Positions 1 to 6,688 of a stretch of 45,049 bases of DNA are shown here, piece after piece. Source of the DNA: Phenylobacterium sp. Its GTDB lineage: Bacteria; Pseudomonadota; Alphaproteobacteria; Caulobacterales; Caulobacteraceae. The stretch spans positions 1 to 45,049 of the forward strand of contig NZ_JANINU010000084.1 in NCBI RefSeq assembly GCF_024508875.1, given 5' to 3'. Position numbers and translations under genes: made by a program. Within the stretch, counting starts at the first letter, position 1; each line of letters starts with the position of its first letter. Below the pieces are notes generated by a model. The model did no database searches. It was not told the DNA's origin and worked only from the letters and a program-made list of their open reading frames with translations.

Positions 1-306
1 CTTGCCGTCCGGCCCTTCGCGCTCCAGCACCATCAGGTCGGGATGGCTACGCGCGCTCACCTGGCGGCTGACGGGATGCTCCACGTCGGCGCCCAGCACG
101 CCGTTGTAGCTGTCGGGCGCGGCGCCCAGCAGCCGGCGGGCGGCGCGATAGGCGAAGGTGGCCTTGCCGACGCCCTCGGGGCCGGTCAGCAGCCAGGCAT
201 GGTGCAGGCGCCCGCGGGCGCGGGCCGCCTCGAACGCTTCCTCCGCCGCCTCCTGGCCCTGGAGCTGGTGGACGTCGCGGGGATGCGGGACTTCGAGGTC
301 AGCCAT
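1..306 (-). CDS. holB: DNA polymerase III subunit delta' (partial, N-terminus only)
   Basis: The gene is cut by the left window edge, so only about the first 102 residues are visible. They begin MADLEVPHPRDVHQLQGQ and contain the clamp-loader AAA+ P-loop GPEGVGKAT, followed by FAYRAARRLL. Delta' is a structural subunit of the clamp loader that opens the beta clamp. The ATG at 306 overlaps the end of tmk by 8 bp. The order tmk-holB in one operon is common in alphaproteobacteria and supports the call. The P-loop is the only motif visible, so the assignment rests on that motif plus context. Confidence 0.88.
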   Translation of the reverse strand, partial: MADLEVPHPRDVHQLQGQEAAEEAFEAARARGRLHHAWLLTGPEGVGKATFAYRAARRLLGAAPDSYNGVLGADVEHPVSRQVSARSHPDLMVLEREGPDGK

Positions 307-934
307 GGACCGCCAGCCTGGCCTGGACCGCGGCCCAGACGGCGGCCTCGACGCCATCCATGGTCGCCGTCGCGTCGATCACGGCGCAGCGCTCGGGTTC
401 GCCGGCGGCGATAGCCTGGAAACCGGCGCGCAGGCGCTCGTGGAAGGCCATGCCCTTGGACTCGAACCGCATCTCCGCCCCCGCGCGGGCATGGGCCCGT
501 TCCAGGCCGACCTCGGCGGGCAGGTCGAAGACGAGGGTCAGGTCCGGCCGCGTCTCTTCGAGGATGTAGGTCTCCAGCGCGGTGATGAACCGCGGATCCA
601 CGCCCCCGGCCGCGCCCTGGTAGGCCCGCGTGGAGTCGGCGAAGCGATCGCACACCACCCAGGCGCCACGCTCCAGCGCCGGGCGGATCACCCGTTCGAC
701 GTGGTCGCGCCGGGCCGCATACATCAGCAGCGTTTCGGTCGTCGGACTCCAGCGGTCGGCGTCGCCGCGCAGGACGATGTCGCGAATGCTCTCGGCGCCC
801 GGTGAGCCGCCAGGCTCGCGGGTCGTCACGACCTCCCGGCCTTGCCCCCTGAGGCGCGCGGCGAGGCGCTGCACCTGGGTGGATTTCCCGGCGCCCTCGC
901 CGCCTTCGAACGTGATGAACCGACCGCGTGCCAC
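299..934 (-). CDS. tmk: Thymidylate kinase
   Basis: A protein of 211 aa, normal length for dTMP kinase, which phosphorylates dTMP to dTDP in dTTP synthesis. Visible motifs are the P-loop GGEGAGKS (residues 11-18), TREPGG (38-43, substrate binding) and the DRF motif (96-98) followed by DSTRAYQG. The C-terminal part carries the lid region with ERAHARAG. It lies 31 bp downstream of rlpA and its stop overlaps the holB start, which suggests one rlpA-tmk-holB transcript. Confidence 0.97.
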   Translation of the reverse strand: MARGRFITFEGGEGAGKSTQVQRLAARLRGQGREVVTTREPGGSPGAESIRDIVLRGDADRWSPTTETLLMYAARRDHVERVIRPALERGAWVVCDRFADSTRAYQGAAGGVDPRFITALETYILEETRPDLTLVFDLPAEVGLERAHARAGAEMRFESKGMAFHERLRAGFQAIAAGEPERCAVIDATATMDGVEAAVWAAVQARLAVHG

Positions 935-965
935 GCGGCCAAATTGGCGCGTTCGCCGCGGATGT

Positions 966-1994
966 CTAGAAGCTGCGCACCACGCGGGCCTCGGCGAAGC
1001 CGATCTCGGCCACCCGATCGCGCAGGGCGTAGGCCGCGGCCTCGTCCTGCGGCGCGGGCAGCACCACGCGGTAGAGGGTCAGGCCGTCCCGCTGCAGCGG
1101 CTCGATCGACGCCGTGCCCGCCGACGAGAGCTGGGCGACCGCGCGCTGGGCGTTGGCCTGGCTGGAGAAGGCGCCGGCCTGGATCCGCAGGCCCGCCAGG
1201 GACGCAACCGGCGCGGAAGCGACCATCACGGGTCCCTGCCCGGCGATGGGCGCGTTCGAGATCGCCGAGCCGGTGATCGGCGGCAGCGACGAGACGGTGA
1301 CGTCGTCGGCCGGGCGGGCCACGGCGCTCATGGCGCGCGGCGGGGGCGATCCGGCAGCGAAGGTCATGGCGTCGTCCGACGACGAGGTCGCCGCCGCGCC
1401 GCCCGCCGCCAACGGCGCGAGGGCCGGCGGCAACCGGGTCGACAGCGGCTTGGCCTGGGCGTAGCGCAGGCCATCCCCGGGACCGAGCAGCGGCGCCGGC
1501 CCCACATAGCGCACGCGGACATTGGCCAGGCCCGCGCGGTCGTAGCCGAGCTGGCGCGCCGCCTCGCGCGAGAGGTCGATGATGCGGTTGTCCACGAACG
1601 GCCCGCGGTCGTTCACGCGAACCACCAGCTTCTTGCCGTTGTCGAGATTGGTCACCTCGACCATCGACGGCAGCGGCAGTGTCGTATGGGCGGCGGTGAC
1701 GGCGTTCATGTCGAACGTCTCCCCGTTGGCCGTCGCCTTCTGGTGGAACTGGTCGCCGTACCACGAGGCGATCCCGCGCTCGTCGTAGTTCGGCTGCTCG
1801 CGGGGCACATACCAAATGCCCCCGACTTGATAGGGCTTGCCGACCTTATACTCGCCCTGGCCCGCAGGCGGCGCCTTGCCCAGGCCGTCCGCGCGGCTCG
1901 GGTAGCGGGGCGTCACGCAAGCGGTGACCGAGGCGCCTGCCGCCAGGATCAGCGCGATCCGGGCGACGCGCCCGACCTTCAGGAATTCCGTCAT
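966..1994 (-). CDS. rlpA: RlpA-family septal lipoprotein with SPOR domain
   Basis: A protein of 342 aa. The ATG at 1994 is chosen because it is followed at once by an export signal with a lipobox ending VTAC (Cys26); in-frame codons further upstream run into the tRNA gene. Residues about 74-150 form the double-psi beta-barrel of RlpA (GIASWYGDQFHQKATANGE, then VRVNDRGPF and RIIDLSREAA). A Pro/Ala/Ser-rich linker leads to a C-terminal SPOR domain (about 270-342) that binds denuded glycan at the septum. In some species RlpA is a lytic transglycosylase acting on denuded peptidoglycan. The His in AHTTLP and the Asp in VNDRGP match the usual active-site region, but activity here is inferred. Confidence 0.93.
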   Translation of the reverse strand: MTEFLKVGRVARIALILAAGASVTACVTPRYPSRADGLGKAPPAGQGEYKVGKPYQVGGIWYVPREQPNYDERGIASWYGDQFHQKATANGETFDMNAVTAAHTTLPLPSMVEVTNLDNGKKLVVRVNDRGPFVDNRIIDLSREAARQLGYDRAGLANVRVRYVGPAPLLGPGDGLRYAQAKPLSTRLPPALAPLAAGGAAATSSSDDAMTFAAGSPPPRAMSAVARPADDVTVSSLPPITGSAISNAPIAGQGPVMVASAPVASLAGLRIQAGAFSSQANAQRAVAQLSSAGTASIEPLQRDGLTLYRVVLPAPQDEAAAYALRDRVAEIGFAEARVVRSF

Positions 1995-2075
1995 ATCCGC
2001 CTCCGACTCATCCGGAATCGTCGGCGGGGAAGCTTGCGACAGGGTTAACCGGAGATTGCCCACGCCGCGGACAGA

Positions 2076-2165
2076 TGGCGGACAGGGTGGGATTCGAACC
2101 CACGGTGGGCGCGAACCCACGGCGGTTTTCAAGACCGCTGCCTTAAACCACTCGGCCACCTGTCC
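2076..2165 (-). tRNA. tRNA-Ser (anticodon UGA)
   Basis: Read on the minus strand, the gene starts GGACAGGTGGCCGAGTGG at 2165 and ends CCTGTCC-G-CCA at 2076, with CCA encoded. The 7-bp acceptor stem is perfect. The anticodon loop is CTTGAAA, giving UGA (reads UCA). The long variable arm between anticodon and T arms is typical of class II serine tRNAs. The 5' half of the gene (2127-2165) is duplicated at 22088, so this gene is the integration target of the element to its right. Its upstream DNA now belongs to the element. Confidence 0.96.
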
Positions 2166-2166
2166 G
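2127..2166. repeat. attL: 40-bp core repeat inside tRNA-Ser
   Basis: This 40-bp sequence is identical to 22088-22127. It covers the 5' end of the tRNA-Ser gene through the anticodon loop, plus one base upstream. Crossover within this identity block restores an intact tRNA at this end. Identity stops at 2126/22087 (t versus a) and 2167/22128 (t versus g). Confidence 0.95.
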
Positions 2167-2322
2167 TTAGTCGAATTGCCTCTACATTAGAAGCACTTAA
2201 GACCGACCACGCTCCACGCCATTGAGCTCGCTGTGCCATTCAGGTCACAGATAGGTCGCAAACTGCGTGAAATCGCTTGGTCGGGATGGCAGATTGGGCC
2301 GCCCATGCCAACCCCGCGCCAC

Positions 2323-2802
2323 CTACTTCTTGGCAGGCGCGCGAGGCGAGACATTTCGACACGCTTCTTGGACCTCACCCTCACCGAACGTTCCTGGAGC
2401 GGCGTATGACCATCTTCCGTCCGCCGTCACTCGCGTCGTGCTTTGCCCCATAAGGGAAGCGTCCGAATAATAGATCACCTGGAGCCTCCTAGAACGCGCC
2501 TGGGCGCAATCGACCTCGACGAGAGAGATCAAGCTGGCGACATGCAATGGCCGGCCATTGTCTCCGAACACTCCCCAGTCTTCGGGCGCTGCGTTCTCGT
2601 GCCTAACCCAGATGCGGCGGTAACCGCTCGTCGGCTGAATGGCAGACCGAGTTAAGTAGGCGCTCGTGTCGTTCCAGCCCTTAAGGTCCCAGCCCGCCAA
2701 GTCCCTGTCACTCAGCCAGGTTGGGGGCTCGGCACGAGCTGCCGACCCAAACGCTGGCGCGCAAATGCAAGCCACCAAAAGGAGCCACCGCCACGTCCTC
2801 AT
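2323..2802 (-). CDS. Exported protein resembling surface-adhesin E (Adhesin_E) family
   Basis: A protein of 159 aa. The ATG at 2802 is preceded by a strong GGGAGG at good spacing and gives a clean signal peptide (MRTWRWLLLVACICAPAFG, cleavage near SAARA). The mature part has the pattern of the adhesin-E-like family: WGVFGDNGRPL, then VASLISLVEVDCAQARSRRLQVIYY, and late aromatic residues. These proteins are small periplasmic or surface domains of unclear role. It is the leftmost element gene, reading towards the tRNA. No neighbour suggests a specific job; it is probably cargo. The family call comes from pattern memory only. Confidence 0.7.
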   Translation of the reverse strand: MRTWRWLLLVACICAPAFGSAARAEPPTWLSDRDLAGWDLKGWNDTSAYLTRSAIQPTSGYRRIWVRHENAAPEDWGVFGDNGRPLHVASLISLVEVDCAQARSRRLQVIYYSDASLMGQSTTRVTADGRWSYAAPGTFGEGEVQEACRNVSPRAPAKK

Positions 2803-2871
2803 CTGCGCCTCCCGCTTGCGGGCCATGAAAACTTGTCTAACGGTTGAGCTTGTTCGGTTCGGAGGCTGTAG

Positions 2872-3069
2872 ATGTCAACTGCGCTCAGGATTGGCCTGCT
2901 TTGCCTCGCGGCACTAACTATTGGTGCGTCTTCTCCCGCTCGATGCGGCGCGGGCGCCGGGGATCGCCGTGGTTGCTGCTCTCACCACGGGGGCGTTTGC
3001 GGTTGTGCCGGGCCGAAGCAGAAGTGCTGCGATGGCAGTCTCAGCCCCTCTTGCATGTGTGGCGAGTAG
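2872..3069 (+). CDS. Small exported cysteine-rich protein (CCSHHGGV type)
   Basis: A protein of 65 aa with GGAGG seven bases before the ATG. Residues 1 to about 22 look like a signal peptide. The mature peptide is dense in Cys and His: GCCSHHGGVCGC, then KCCDGSLSPSCMC, with nine Cys in about 40 residues. The CSHHGGV motif recurs in small exported proteins of proteobacteria whose function is not established; metal binding or disulfide knotting is plausible. It is followed after 9 bp by a lipoprotein gene, so the two probably form an operon. Confidence 0.75.
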   Translation: MSTALRIGLLCLAALTIGASSPARCGAGAGDRRGCCSHHGGVCGCAGPKQKCCDGSLSPSCMCGE

Positions 3070-3078
3070 GAGGCCGCG

Positions 3079-3489
3079 ATGAAGCGGAAGGCGGTCGCAT
3101 TGGTGGGGCTTCTGGTGGCCGGATGCAGCCACGGATTGCTATTGACGCCTCAGGACGGGGTGGGCCCCGTTGGGCGCGGATCTGCCCCGACGAGCATGGG
3201 CTATTCGGGCAAGATGACTGTAGATCTAGCTGGAAAGCACTACGTCGGAGATTGGACGCTACAATCGACCGGCGGCGGCGTTGGCATCGGCACCGCGTTC
3301 TCAGGCGGGACGGTAGCGTCCGGCAGCTTCGTTGGCCTCAGCGCGAATGGAAACGGACGAGCGTATCTCACCGAAGCCGGGGGCGCGTCACTCGCTTGCC
3401 AGTTCACCTACAATGAGATGTCGGCAACTGGCATCGGGGTCTGCCGCTCCAGCGTGGACGGAAAGCTCTACGACCTGGCGATCCAGTAG
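3079..3489 (+). CDS. Small lipoprotein of unknown function
   Basis: A protein of 136 aa with AGGAGG just upstream of the ATG at 3079. The N-terminus MKRKAVALVGLLVAGC is a textbook lipoprotein signal with Cys16 as lipidation site. The rest is Gly/Ser/Thr-rich with alternating hydrophobics (YSGKMTVDLAGKHYVGDWTL, then FVGLSANGNGRAYL and LACQFTYN), suggesting a small beta-barrel or sandwich, with a late Cys pair that could form a disulfide. It sits directly downstream of the cysteine-rich gene and is convergent with the PEP-CTERM gene. I do not recognise the family with certainty. Confidence 0.72.
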   Translation: MKRKAVALVGLLVAGCSHGLLLTPQDGVGPVGRGSAPTSMGYSGKMTVDLAGKHYVGDWTLQSTGGGVGIGTAFSGGTVASGSFVGLSANGNGRAYLTEAGGASLACQFTYNEMSATGIGVCRSSVDGKLYDLAIQ

Positions 3490-3522
3490 GACGCGCCTTT
3501 TCGAGCTGACGCTTCTCCGGGT

Positions 3523-4101
3523 TTAGCCTGCCGCAGTCCGGCGCCGGCGCAGCCCGGCTCCGATCCCACCGAAACCGACCAACATGAGGGCCCACGTCGA
3601 GGGCTCAGGCACGAGCCCCGACGTCTCTGCCGTGTAGGCTAGGTTGTCGAGCATGAAGGCGGCGCCATTGGGGGTGTTGTAGGTGTCCGTGAAGAAGGCC
3701 ACAGAGTAGATCGGAAACGCAGTCGAGATATCCACCGTCTGCCATTCGCTGGTAAGTTTGAAGGTGCGCGTGTCCGTTGGGTTACCGATAGCGATAATCA
3801 TGGCGTAGAAAGTTGCGCCCACGGACGCCTCATTGGCCGCGCGAATGTCCAGCGTGGAGGGCGACCACTGACAACAAAAGGTGCCAGGCTCAACGTAGCT
3901 GTGGCTCGACACTAGGAAGTGGTTCCCGCCGCTCTCTGCGATCAACGGCGTCCCAAAATTGTTCGAGAACCCCAGGCCTCCATCGACAAACGCGGACACG
4001 CTGGCGTCGGCCGGCAGATCCTCGAAGTCCACGACGTCTGCGCTGGCGCCGCTTGCGCTCATGCTGACAGCCACCGCCGCGATCACCATGGCTTTCCGCA
4101 A
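3523..4101 (-). CDS. PEPxxWA-CTERM sorting-domain protein
   Basis: A protein of 192 aa. A TTG start at 4101 is favoured because GGGAGG lies about five bases upstream and it gives a good signal peptide (MRKAMVIAAVAVSMSASGASA); an ATG at 4089 is the alternative. The mature region is beta-rich and begins DVVDFEDLPADASV, as in many PEP-CTERM proteins. The C-terminus is a complete sorting signal: PEPSTWALMLVGFGGIG followed by LRRRR. Such tails are recognised by an exosortase, which must be encoded elsewhere because none is in this window. It lies inside the mobile element, so it is likely cargo affecting the cell surface or matrix. Confidence 0.88.
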   Translation of the reverse strand: MRKAMVIAAVAVSMSASGASADVVDFEDLPADASVSAFVDGGLGFSNNFGTPLIAESGGNHFLVSSHSYVEPGTFCCQWSPSTLDIRAANEASVGATFYAMIIAIGNPTDTRTFKLTSEWQTVDISTAFPIYSVAFFTDTYNTPNGAAFMLDNLAYTAETSGLVPEPSTWALMLVGFGGIGAGLRRRRTAAG

Positions 4102-4181
4102 ATCCGCCTCCCTCAGATGGTTGCGCCTCTAACGGCGCCCCATATCTCGCTGGAGTCAATGATCTCCGAGCCCCTAGTGAC

Positions 4182-4207
4182 GGGCGCGATCAGACTTCTG
4201 CGCGCCC
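4182..4207 (-). terminator. Possible terminator hairpin after the SANT-protein operon
   Basis: The perfect 7-bp arms GGGCGCG (4182-4188) and CGCGCCC (4201-4207) with a 12-nt loop lie at the stop codon of the minus-strand gene ending at 4207. There is no clear T-tract, so this is only a candidate. Confidence 0.3.
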
Positions 4208-4761
4208 TAGAGCAACGGCTCCCATTCGATGCAAAGCTCGCCGCCGAGAAACTCTGCGGCTTTGGCGACGGCCTGAATATCTGCCGCCAATTCCTTAGTG
4301 GCGCAAAAGTGGGTCTTGGCTCCCGCGCGGCGGCCGACCTCGGCTACCGCCACGCCACGTTCGAAGGCGCGTTGCCGGATTGCGTGTCGAAGTGGATCTG
4401 CAACCGGCATAGGTCGCCTAGTCAGGAAGACTTGGTTTTCCCGGAGTTGGTCCTCCAACTGTCCTCGTGTTCGGCCGGGGAACAGTTCCAGCAATTGCGT
4501 CACCGTGAGACCTTGCTGGCGGAGCTGGATGAGGCGACTGACCTCGCGCGCACGCCATGTGCTGCGGTTCAGCGTGATGCCGAGGAGATCGGCGCGACGT
4601 AGGATTGCTTTCCTTGTCCGGTTGGGCAGAAGTCGGACGATAGTTTCGTAGTCAGGGTAATGCTTCCGCACCACCTCTAGCTCGTCAGTTGACCAGCGCG
4701 GCCAGGCTCCAGACCTGGGAGTGCGAGGCTTGCGCCACCACGTTCTGGGGTTGCGCCTCAC
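4207..4761 (-). CDS. Two-repeat SANT/Myb-like putative DNA-binding protein (downstream paralogue)
   Basis: A protein of 184 aa starting with GTG at 4761; the GTG overlaps the stop of the upstream paralogue (GTGA), so translation is probably coupled. Two helix-turn-helix-like repeats are visible: WSTDELEVVRKHYPDYETIV with LPNRTRKAILRRADLLGI, then WRAREVSRLIQLRQQGLTV with FPGRTRGQLEDQL. Both follow the SANT/Myb pattern of an early Trp and a recognition-like helix after RT. A third segment (RHAIRQRAFERGVAVAEVGR, then LGGELCIEW) looks like a degenerate lambda-repressor-type HTH. It aligns end to end with the neighbouring gene. A DNA-binding regulator is inferred; the target is unknown. Confidence 0.7.
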   Translation of the reverse strand: MRRNPRTWWRKPRTPRSGAWPRWSTDELEVVRKHYPDYETIVRLLPNRTRKAILRRADLLGITLNRSTWRAREVSRLIQLRQQGLTVTQLLELFPGRTRGQLEDQLRENQVFLTRRPMPVADPLRHAIRQRAFERGVAVAEVGRRAGAKTHFCATKELAADIQAVAKAAEFLGGELCIEWEPLL

Positions 4762-5336
4762 GCCGACCAGCGGAGCTTAAACGCCCCTCCCAGGATCGGG
4801 AGCGCTAGTTCAATGCGATCAAGGTCAAGTCGCGTCGGTCTGGAGAAATAGCGCCCGCCTCCCGTCTCGCGGTCCAATTCGCAGAGCGGAATGTTCATCT
4901 CGAAAGCGCGCTGTCGGACGCTATCGACGAGCGGCCACTCTACGCGCTTTGGTCGACGCCTTGGACGGCGATACTGCTTACGGGCCGCCTTGGCGTAAAC
5001 TTGCGGCGCGGTCTTGCCAGATAGCGCGGCCCCAATGTCGGGCACCGGGGCGCCGTTCACGTAAGGGCGACGCAGGCGGGCGACCTCGTTGCCCCGCCAG
5101 ACGATGACTCTGCGCGCGATCCCTAGCTTTGCCGCCTTCTGCTGCATCGCCTTGAGTGTCCGACGGGGTAACGCGCCTTCAAGAGCGCGATAGTCGGGAT
5201 GGAGCGCTCGCAGGAGATTGATCTCCTCTTCGCTCCAAAGCCACTTCCCGGCCGGCGTCTTGCCCGTGCGCAGCATCTTCGCGCGAAGGGCGGCGGTGCC
5301 ATTCAGGCTAGCACGCATGGACCGGGTGAGCTGCAT
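4758..5336 (-). CDS. Two-repeat SANT/Myb-like putative DNA-binding protein (upstream paralogue)
   Basis: A protein of 192 aa. The ATG at 5336 is chosen because AGGGAGA lies directly upstream; a longer frame from 5453 exists but has no such site. Repeat one is WSEEEINLLRALHPDYRALE with LPRRTLKAMQQKAAKLGI. Repeat two is WRGNEVARLRRPYVNGAPV with LSGKTAPQVYAKA. A basic linker (YRRPRRRPKRVEW) leads to a C-terminal domain matching that of its neighbour (VDSVRQRAFEMNIPLCELDR, then LGGAFKLRW). The basic linker strengthens a DNA-binding role. It is first in a two-gene unit with its paralogue; the 123 bp upstream hold several DnaA-box-like sequences. Confidence 0.7.
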   Translation of the reverse strand: MQLTRSMRASLNGTAALRAKMLRTGKTPAGKWLWSEEEINLLRALHPDYRALEGALPRRTLKAMQQKAAKLGIARRVIVWRGNEVARLRRPYVNGAPVPDIGAALSGKTAPQVYAKAARKQYRRPRRRPKRVEWPLVDSVRQRAFEMNIPLCELDRETGGGRYFSRPTRLDLDRIELALPILGGAFKLRWSA

Positions 5337-5459
5337 CTGCGTCTCCCTAGGCGCGCAACCCTGACTCCAGGCCCAGGAGCGCACGAGTGGCCTGCCGCGG
5401 AAAACCTGTGGAGTATCGCGCCGCTGATGTGGAAAACCAACGTTGCTCCACAAGGTGAG

Positions 5460-5723
5460 CTAGCCGCTTCTTTGGCAGATTCCTCCGGCTTGCACGATGA
5501 CGAATGGACCTGACGGCGAAGCGCGGAAGTAGAGTGAGAGCGGCGCGGGTCGCGTCGCAGTCCCCTGCCCTATGGCGGCCAGTTCATACGCATCTAGTCG
5601 GGCCCGCATGGCCTCCTCCACGGCCCGGCGGGCTTCGTTGGCGTCGTGGAGGTGCGAGAGGGTGACGCGGCGCATGAGGTCGTCCCAGACTGGCGGCAGG
5701 TCGGAGCGTCGATTGCCGCTCAT
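5460..5723 (-). CDS. Hypothetical protein
   Basis: A protein of 87 aa of unknown function. An upstream GAGGGAAG supports the ATG at 5723. The N-terminal half is helical and charged (VTLSHLHDANEARRAVEEAM), the C-terminal half short beta-like (LSLYFRASPSGPFVIVQAGG). Its first 140 bp lie inside the 3' end of the preceding gene in another frame, an unusually long overlap that could mean a shortened or frameshifted neighbour. No family recognised. Confidence 0.5.
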   Translation of the reverse strand: MSGNRRSDLPPVWDDLMRRVTLSHLHDANEARRAVEEAMRARLDAYELAAIGQGTATRPAPLSLYFRASPSGPFVIVQAGGICQRSG

Positions 5724-5994
5724 TGCGCTTCCCTCTTTTCATTTCGGCGAGACACGCCCGCACGACCCGCAACGCCTCGGCGGCGGCTTCCTGTTGCGCC
5801 GCGAGATCCGCCGCGACCGGACGAAGCGGAACCACGTTATCGGGATACTCGCGTCCTTTGATAAGCGCGAGAATTTCGCCGGCCCTCGCGAGCTGCGCGC
5901 GCGTGCGTTTCGGCTTTTCCCCATGAACCAAGACATTGAGAAGCAGGCTCATCGCGCGATGCTCCGGGGCGGCCAGGGTAAAGGCCTCGCTCAT
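5584..5994 (-). CDS. Hypothetical protein, C-terminus doubtful
   Basis: A protein of 136 aa in the open frame from ATG 5994, one base after the stop of the gene at 5996-6277. The first 90 residues look like a normal helical protein (VHGEKPKRTRAQLARAGEIL, then AAQQEAAAEALRVVRACLAEM). From about residue 92 the composition changes to Arg/Pro-rich (RPHAPRHPLAPPRRQ), typical of a shadow frame, exactly where the next gene starts. Either the two genes truly overlap by 140 bp or a frameshift has extended this one. No function recognised. Confidence 0.5.
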   Translation of the reverse strand: MSEAFTLAAPEHRAMSLLLNVLVHGEKPKRTRAQLARAGEILALIKGREYPDNVVPLRPVAADLAAQQEAAAEALRVVRACLAEMKRGKRNERQSTLRPAASLGRPHAPRHPLAPPRRQRSPPGRGGGHAGPTRCV

Positions 5995-5995
5995 C

Positions 5996-6277
5996 TCAAC
6001 GCCCCATCATGGAAGTGACGTAGCCTGCCGAGCGTGCGCGGTCGCTGGCATAGGGGCCGGTCAGGCTGCGACGGATCGGGCTGCCGATCATCGAGCGTAG
6101 TTCGATCGTTCGGGTGACCACGACGGGCGGGCGCGTCGCGCGCTTGAACCATGACCAAGCGGCCCGGAGCGCGTCGCCGAAGTTCACAACGCGGCAACCG
6201 GGCATTTCCCGGTTTCGGTAGATGAAGTGCGCCTTCCGCATCAGCTCGGCTAGGAAGGTGCGTCGGTCCGTAGTCAT
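5996..6277 (-). CDS. Hypothetical protein, first gene of a leftward unit
   Basis: A protein of 93 aa of unknown function, with an N-terminal helical part (FLAELMRKAHFIYRNREMPG) and Trp/Arg-rich middle (ALRAAWSWFKRATRPPVVV). It is divergent from the XRE regulator gene at 6382 and shares a 104-bp control region containing a perfect inverted repeat, so it is probably controlled by that regulator. The genes at 5994 and 5723 follow it closely and may be co-transcribed. Confidence 0.55.
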   Translation of the reverse strand: MTTDRRTFLAELMRKAHFIYRNREMPGCRVVNFGDALRAAWSWFKRATRPPVVVTRTIELRSMIGSPIRRSLTGPYASDRARSAGYVTSMMGR

Positions 6278-6298
6278 TGCGTCTCTAGGTGCTATGAA

Positions 6299-6315
6299 TT
6301 ACCCTTGAGGGGTAA
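6299..6315. promoter_or_regulatory. Operator-like palindrome between divergent genes
   Basis: The 17-bp inverted repeat TTACCC-TTGAG-GGGTAA has perfect 6-bp arms and lies in the shared upstream region of the XRE gene (6382) and the leftward gene (6277). A further GGGTAA half-site lies at 6371-6376, overlapping the ribosome binding region of the XRE gene. This arrangement suits autoregulation by the XRE protein; that link is inference. Confidence 0.55.
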
Positions 6316-6381
6316 GATACAGCCCATTTGGTTAACGTCAACACCTGGCGCGTATGTTTTTGCATCTAGAGGGTAATTTTC

Positions 6382-6627
6382 ATGATCCCTACCGGGGAAC
6401 AGCTTCGGGCGGCCCGCGCCCTACTTCGCATCGAGCAACGCGACGTTGCGGAGGCGGCTGGGGTCTCACTAGAGACCATCAAGCGCTTGGAAGGCATCAA
6501 AGGTCCGGTCTCCGCCAATGCGGCGACGGTTGAAAAGATCATCAAGGCCTTGGAGGCGGCTGGCGCGGTGTTCATCCCCGAGAACGGGGAAGGTCCCGGC
6601 GTCAGGACCCGGAAGCCCCTTGGCTAG
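6382..6627 (+). CDS. XRE-family HTH transcriptional regulator
   Basis: An 81-aa single-domain protein. Residues about 7-58 form a Cro/C1-type HTH: LRAARALLRIEQRDVAEAAG, then SLETIKRLEG as recognition helix. The C-terminal part (VEKIIKALEAAGAVFIPENG) matches small XRE proteins that end in a short beta segment. AGAGGG precedes the ATG. It is divergent from a hypothetical gene with an operator-like palindrome between them, suggesting that it controls itself and the leftward unit. Confidence 0.87.
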   Translation: MIPTGEQLRAARALLRIEQRDVAEAAGVSLETIKRLEGIKGPVSANAATVEKIIKALEAAGAVFIPENGEGPGVRTRKPLG

Positions 6628-6688
6628 CGGACGATGTGGCGCCAGGCGTGAAGGGGGAGGACGCAGGAGACGCCGCTACCTCGCGCTC

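Noticed and set aside
5460..5994. Toxin-antitoxin pair
   Set aside because: Two small overlapping genes, but no toxin or antitoxin motif is visible, and the overlap looks more like a frameshift.
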